DNA from: Pleurodeles waltl
Lineage: Eukaryota; Chordata; Amphibia; Caudata; Salamandridae
Direction of reading: 5' to 3'
Length of the DNA stretch: 64,000 bases
NCBI RefSeq assembly: GCF_031143425.1
Contig: NC_090444.1
Location: forward strand, 1,536,350,782-1,536,414,781
Positions 58,647 through 64,000 of the stretch are shown here, in pieces; within the stretch, counting starts at the first letter, position 1; every line of letters begins with the position of its first letter. A program made the position numbers and the translations under genes. Below the pieces are notes generated by a model. It was given only the letters and a program-made list of their open reading frames with translations. It had not been told where the DNA came from and did not search any database.

Positions 58647-60744
58647 TGTTAGAAATGGGGTCCTTGGTTGACAGTCAGGTTACCCCCTGTTCAAGCAAAG
58701 ACCCTCACTCTAGTCAGGGTAAAAGAGAATCACCCTCAGCTAACCCCTGCTTACCCCCTTGGTAGCTTGGCAGAGCAGTAGGCTTAACCTCAGAGTGCTA
58801 GGTGTAAAGTATTTGTACCAACTCACACAGTAACTTAATGAAAACACTACAAAATGACACAACACAGGTTTAGAAAAATAGGAAATATTTATCTAAACAA
58901 AACAAGACCAAAACGACAAAAATCCACCATACACAAGTCAAGTTATTAATTAAAAATCAAAAAGAGTCTTTAAGTAGTTTTAAAAACACACTAGCGCTGC
59001 TAGAGTGAAAATGTACCTGGTGTGCGTCAAAAATAACCCGCACGGGCGGGTGTGCGTCAAAAATAACTCCGCACGGCGGTACTCGAGTCAAAAATCCAGC
59101 CGCACGATGAGTTGAAGATCCCGCCGCGCAGGTTGCGATCTCCCAGCCTCCGTCAGCGATGCTTCGCGTCGTTTCTCCTGCTCCGTGCGTCGATTCTTCG
59201 GTCGCGTTTCCTGCAAGCGTCGTTTCTCAGCTGCGGAGCTGGCGGTGCGTCGTTTTTCAGCCGCAGATCGGATTCGCGTCGATCTTTTCCCCGCACGGCG
59301 CTCTGTGCGTGGATTTTCTTGTCCTTAGGCTGCCAGCTTCTCCTTTCAGGGTCCCAGGAACTGGATGGGCACCACAGGGCAGAGTAGGAGTCTCTCCAGA
59401 GACTCCAGGTGCTGGCAGAGAGAAGTCTTTGCTGTCCCTGAGACTTCAAACAACAGGAGGCAAGCTCTAGATCAAGCCCTTGGAGATTTCTTCTCAAGAT
59501 GGAAGGCACACAAAGTCCAGTCTTTGCCCTCTTACTCTGGCAGAAGCAGCACTGCAGGAAAGCTCCACAAAGCACAGTCACAGGCAGGGCAGCACTTCTT
59601 CCTCAGCTAACAGCTCTTCTCCAGGCAGAGGTTCCTCTTGGTTCCAGAAGTGTTTCTAAAGTCTGTAGATTTGGGTGCCCTTCTTATACCCATTTTAGTC
59701 TTTGAAGTCACCTTTCTTCAAAGGGGACTCACACCTACTTGTGAAATCCTGCCTTGCCCAGGCAAGGCCTCAGACACACACCAGGGGGTTGGAGCCGGCA
59801 TTGTTAGAGGCAGGCACAGTCCTTTTCAGATGAGAGTGACCACTCCACCCCTCCCTCCTAGCAGAGATGGCTAATCAGGAAATGCAGGTTACACCCCAGC
59901 TCCCTTTGTGTCACTGTCTGGTGTGAGGTGAAAAACAACCCAACTGTCAAACTGACCCAGAGAGGGAATCCACAAACAAGGCAGAGTCACAGAATGGTTT
60001 AAGCAAGAAAATGCTCACTTTCTAAAAGTGGCATTTTCAAACGCACAATCTTAAAATCAACTTTACTAAAAGATGTATTTTTAAATTGTGAGTTCAGGGA
60101 CCCCAAACTCCACATGTCCATCTACTCTCTAAGGGAATCTACGCTTTAATCATATTTAAAGGTAGCCCCCATATTATCCTATGAGAGAGACAGTCCTTGT
60201 AACAGTGAAAAACGAACTTAGCAGTATTTCACTGTCAGGACATATAAACCACATTACTATATGTCCTACCTTATCCATACACTGCACCCTGCCCTTGGGG
60301 CTACCTAGGGCCTACCTTAGGGGTGCCTTACATGTAAGAAAAGGGAAGGTTTAGGCCTGGCAAGTGGGTACACTTGCCAAGTCGAATTTACAGTGTAAAA
60401 ATACACACACAGACACTGCAGTGGCAGGTCTGAGACATGATTACAGAGCTACTTATGTGGGTGGCACAACCAGTGCTGCAGGCCCACTAGTAGCATTTGA
60501 TTTACAGGCCCTGGGCACCTCTAGTGCACTTTACTAGGGACTTAACAGTAAAACAAATATGCCAATCATGGAGGACCAATTACGTACACATTTTAAACAG
60601 GAGCACTTGCACTTTAGCACTGGTTAGCAGTGGTAAAGTGCCCAGAGTAACAATAACAATAAAATCAGAGTCCAGCACACATCAACAACCTGGGGAACAG
60701 AGGCAAAAAGATAAGGGAGACCGCCAAGGATGAAAAGTCTAACA
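58647..60744 (-). repeat. Gmr1-like solo LTR, copy 3
   Basis: It starts TGTTAGAAATGGGG, ends AGTCTAACA, and has perfect 5-bp duplications GACCC (58642-58646 and 60745-60749). It contains a GC-rich zone (59020-59300) with repeated GCGTCAAAAATAAC and GCGTCG words. Minus orientation is inferred from copy 4. Confidence 0.85.
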
Positions 60745-61045
60745 GACCCAAAGTGCAAAACCTTTGTAGGCGAATCCAAAGTAAAATTGTCAGATTTGCT
60801 GTGAATAACCCAACCTGATTGCTCTTATGTGACAATCCATTTTTAGTCACACAGACCTGCTTCGATGTGCAGTGGTGCTGCCTTCCCGGCTGGACAGGCC
60901 GGTTAATTATCAAAAACGAAGTTGTCCTCATGTGAAAGCGCACTCCCAACAGGTTAATATAAACAGGAAGAAAAAGCAAAGCCAGCAACTCACTGTGAAT
61001 TCTTTAAGCCGTTTTATTATTCCAGGCCTTAAGTTATAAAATCAT

Positions 61046-61087
61046 CTCTGGACACGTGTTTCAAGGTCAATCCTTTCTTCAGCAGAG
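61046..61087 (-). ncRNA. Hammerhead ribozyme motif, copy 2
   Basis: Identical to copy 1, 2687 bp away in the second duplicated unit. All core and stem bases are the same. It lies about 250 bp from the LTR that leads into the Gmr1-like internal region, reading on the same (minus) strand. Confidence 0.65.
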
Positions 61088-61333
61088 AAAAATATAAAAG
61101 TGTTTCACCCTCGTAGGTGCAGCCAGTGCTGGAGGTGTTCCAGGCATCTCTTTCTTACTGAAAAGACCGGCATGGCTTCAGCTTGTCTAATTACAGGCAC
61201 CTGATTAGTCTCTTTAAATACTAGTCCGCCCCAGTGGGCCTCTCAAGTGAGCAGTGCATGCTGGTTGTGGTGGTCCTGCAATTTTTTCATTTTGCCCCAA
61301 GTGGGTTGCTGGAGCCAAACGAAATAATGACCC

Positions 61334-63433
61334 TGTTAGAAATGGGGTCCTTGGTTGACAGTCAGGTTACCCCCTGTTCAAGCAAAGACCCTCACTCTAG
61401 TCAGGGTAAAAGAGAATCACCCTCAGCTAACCCCTGCTTACCCCCTTGGTAGCTTGGCAGAGCAGTAGGCTTAACCTCAGAGTGCTAGGTGTAAAGTATT
61501 TGTACCAACTCACACAGTAACTTAATGAAAACACTACAAAATGACACAACACAGGTTTAGAAAAATAGGAAATATTTATCTAAACAAAACAAGACCAAAA
61601 CGACAAAAATGCACCATACACAAGTCAAGTTATTAATTAAAAATCAAAAAGAGTCTTTAAGTAGTTTTAAAAACACACTAGCGCTGCTAGAGTGAAAATG
61701 TACCTGGTGTGCGTCAAAAATAACCCGCACGGGCGGGTGTGCGTCAAAAATAACTCCGCACGGCGGTACTCGAGTCAAAAATCCAGCCGCACGATGAGTT
61801 GAAGATCCCGCCGCGCAGGTTGCGATCTCCCAGCCTCCGTCAGCGATGCTTCGCGTCGTTTCTCCTGCTCCGTGCGTCGATTCTTCGGTCGCGTTTCCTG
61901 CAAGCGTCGTTTCTCAGCTGCGGAGCTGGCGGTGCGTCGTTTTTCAGCCGCAGATCGGATTCGCGTCGATCTTTTCCCCGCACGGCGCTCTGTGCGTGGA
62001 TTTTCTTGTCCTTAGGCTGCCAGCTTCTCCTTTCAGGGTCCCAGGAACTGGATGGGCACCACAGGGCAGAGTAGGAGTCTCTCCAGAGACTCCAGGTGCT
62101 GGCAGAGAGAAGTCTTTGCTGTCCCTGAGACTTCAAACAACAGGAGGCAAGCTCTAGATCAAGCCCTTGGAGATTTCTTCTCAAGATGGAAGGCACACAA
62201 AGTCCAGTCTTTGCCCTCTTACTCTGGCAGAAGCAGCACTGCAGGAAAGCTCCACAAAGCACAGTCACAGGCAGGGCAGCACTTCTTCCTCAGCTAACAG
62301 CTCTTCTCCAGGCAGAGGTTCCTCTTGGTTCCAGAAGTGTTTCTAAAGTCTGTAGATTTGGGTGCCCTTCTTATACCCATTTTAGTCTTTGAAGTCACCT
62401 TTCTTCAAAGGGGACTCACACCTACTTGTGAAATCCTGCCTTGCCCAGGCAAGGCCTCAGACACACACCAGGGGGTTGGAGCCGGCATTGTTAGAGGCAG
62501 GCACAGTCCTTTTCAGATGAGAGTGACCACTCCACCCCTCCCTCCTAGCAGAGATGGCTAATCAGGAAATGCAGGTTACACCCCAGCTCCCTTTGTGTCA
62601 CTGTCTGGTGTGAGGTGAAAAACAACCCAACTGTCAAACTGACCCAGAGAGGGAATCCACAAACAAGGCAGAGTCACAGAATGGTTTAAGCAAGAAAATG
62701 CTCACTTTCTAAAAGTGGCATTTTCAAACGCACAATCTTAAAATCAACTTTACTAAAAGATGTATTTTTAAATTGTGAGTTCAGGGACCCCAAACTCCAC
62801 ATGTCCATCTACTCTCTAAGGGAATCTACGCTTTAATCATATTTAAAGGTAGCCCCCATATTATCCTATGAGAGAGACAGTCCTTGTAACAGTGAAAAAC
62901 GAATTTAGCAGTATTTCACTGTCAGGACATATAAACCACATTACTATATGTCCTACCTTATCCATACACTGCACCCTGCCCTTGGGGCTACCTAGGGCCT
63001 ACCTTAGGGGTGCCTTACATGTAAGAAAAGGGAAGGTTTAGGCCTGGCAAGTGGGTACACTTGCCAAGTCGAATTTACAGTGTAAAAATACACACACAGA
63101 CACTGCAGTGGCAGGTCTGAGACATGATTACAGAGCTACTTATGTGGGTGGCACAACCAGTGCTGCAGGCCCACTAGTAGCATTTGATTTACAGGCCCTG
63201 GGCACCTCTAGTGCACTTTACTAGGGACTTAACAGTAAAACAAATATGCCAATCATGGAGGACCAATTACGTACACATTTTAAACAGGAGCACTTGCACT
63301 TTAGCACTGGTTAGCAGTGGTAAAGTGCCCAGAGTAGCAATAACAATAAAATCAGAGTCCAGCACACATCAACAACCTGGTGAACAGAGGCAAAAAGTTA
63401 AGGGAGACCACGCCAAGGATGAAAAGTCTAAGA
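61334..63433 (-). repeat. Gmr1-like 3' LTR, copy 4, joined to an internal region
   Basis: Nearly identical to copy 3 (two bases longer, with a handful of substitutions). Its right end reads CTAAGA where copy 3 has CTAACA, and is followed directly by a purine tract (on the minus strand) and the RT/RNase H frame. This is thus the 3' LTR of an element that extends beyond the window. Confidence 0.85.
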
Positions 63434-63448
63434 CGTGTCCCCCCCAGC
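63434..63448 (-). promoter_or_regulatory. Polypurine tract of the Gmr1-like element
   Basis: The minus strand reads GCTGGGGGGGACACG immediately before the LTR, a G-rich primer tract in the right place. Confidence 0.6.
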
Positions 63449-63464
63449 TAAAAGTGGGGAGCAA

Positions 63465-64000
63465 CTACCCAACCTCATGGGAGTTCTCATCACTAAGGCG
63501 GAAGAACCTGGACAGACCATCAGCATTGGCGTGCTCTGTACCAGGACGATGTTCCACCGTAAAGTCCATCCCCTGTAGGGAAATGGACCACCTCAACAGT
63601 TTTGGATTCTCACCCCTCATCTGCATTAACCAACTGAGGGGCCTGTGGTCAGTCTGAACTCGGAAGTGAGTCCCAAACAAGTAGGGTCTTAGCTTCTTCA
63701 GTGCCCAGACCACAGCAAACGCTTCGCGTTCTATGGCACTCCACCTACGTTCCCTGGGTAGTAACCTCCTGCTAATGAAGGCTACGGGTTGATCTAGGCC
63801 CTCTTCATTAAGCTGTGAGAGTACTGCTCCAATACCATGCTCTGAGGCGTCTGTTTGCACAACAAACTCCTTGGTGTAGTCAGGTGCCTTCAGCACAGGT
63901 GCTGTGCACATGGCAACCTTCAGGGCATCAAAAGCTTTCTGGCAAGCCTCTGTCCAGATCACTTTCTTGGTTTGCTTCTTGGAAGTCAACTCAGTTAAGG
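63465..64000 (-). CDS. pol: Ty3/gypsy-type reverse transcriptase/RNase H, C-terminal part (runs off the window)
   Basis: The frame is open from the window edge to a stop at 63465-63467. It covers the RT connection (VIWTEACQKAFDALK) and a complete RNase H with VQTDASEHGIGAVL, IEREAFAVVWALKKLRPYL, VQTDHRPLSWL and EHANADGLSRF; the four acidic residues expected of the active site are visible. No frame break is seen. The stop is only about 30 bp from the LTR, so no integrase follows RNase H. Ordinary Ty3/gypsy elements have integrase there; Gmr1-like elements carry it before RT. I infer a Gmr1-like element. Alternatively, integrase was deleted. Confidence 0.85.
   Translation of the reverse strand, partial: LTELTSKKQTKKVIWTEACQKAFDALKVAMCTAPVLKAPDYTKEFVVQTDASEHGIGAVLSQLNEEGLDQPVAFISRRLLPRERRWSAIEREAFAVVWALKKLRPYLFGTHFRVQTDHRPLSWLMQMRGENPKLLRWSISLQGMDFTVEHRPGTEHANADGLSRFFRLSDENSHEVG

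Larger units (their letters stand above)
58221..60907. repeat. 2687-bp tandem duplication, unit 1
   Basis: TATCAAAAACGAAGTTGTCC at 58221 recurs at 60908, and every position in between is repeated at +2687 with only a handful of changes up to the LTR end. The unit is: 426 bp left segment (with a hammerhead motif), LTR 58647-60744, and 163 bp right segment (60745-60907). The left and right segments together probably form one Penelope pseudo-LTR. Confidence 0.9.
60908..63433. repeat. 2687-bp tandem duplication, unit 2 (homology ends at the LTR end)
   Basis: The same left segment and the same LTR, including the GACCC before it (61329-61333). After the LTR it diverges, because here the LTR is followed by internal retrotransposon sequence and not by the right segment found in unit 1. 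Confidence 0.9.

Noticed and set aside
59153..62268. Identical 142-codon minus-strand frames in the two LTRs
   Set aside because: Non-coding LTR sequence; they are identical only because the unit is duplicated.
1..64000. CRISPR arrays, bacterial operons, host exons
   Set aside because: No regularly spaced repeats, no prokaryotic signals and no recognisable host exon; the window is eukaryotic repeat DNA.

Overview
This is a 64 kb stretch of vertebrate genomic DNA built almost entirely of nested transposable elements. I find no host gene, tRNA, rRNA or CRISPR array. The very long LTRs, the Gmr1-like and Penelope-like elements, the L1 remnants and the hairpin-rich foldback elements point to a giant, repeat-rich genome. 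My inference is a salamander or newt (Pleurodeles-like); no species-diagnostic gene is present to prove it.

Left part (1-9.9 kb): a non-autonomous hAT-type element (2022-8355, 15-bp terminal inverted repeats) was entered by a Gmr1-like solo LTR (5-bp duplication TACAC). That LTR was entered by a second, about 3.5 kb LTR-type element (duplication CCAGC), which carries a Harbinger-like foldback module.

Centre (9.9-39.9 kb): an old, heavily mutated provirus with a tentatively spuma-like pol has LTRs at 9897 and 38927, gag and protease remnants before 12.56 kb, RT, RNase H, integrase and env remnants from 26.5 to 38.2 kb, and a small ORF after env. It was split by a much younger provirus (12560-26485). 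The younger one has 1648-bp LTRs of equal length differing at about a dozen sites, a 4-bp duplication CACC, a gag-pro-pol region with only three frame breaks, a long acidic tail after integrase, and an open env. The old env is further split by an L1 fragment, a second 3.5 kb LTR-type element (its internal module is inverted relative to the first copy), a Harbinger-like foldback element and a small palindromic element.

Right part (39.9-58.2 kb): a decayed L1 ORF2 (minus strand), the 3' end of a second old-provirus copy (env C-terminus, small ORF, LTR), a Penelope-like element (minus strand, RT plus GIY-YIG) split by another Gmr1-like LTR, and two copies of a repeat with GC-rich arrays.

Right end (58.2-64 kb): a 2687-bp tandem duplication. 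Each unit has a short segment containing a hammerhead-ribozyme motif on the minus strand, probably a Penelope pseudo-LTR, with a Gmr1-like LTR inserted at the same GACCC site. In unit 1 the LTR is solo. In unit 2 it joins the internal part of a Gmr1-like element, whose RT/RNase H frame ends about 30 bp from the LTR, so integrase cannot lie after RNase H as it does in ordinary Ty3/gypsy elements.
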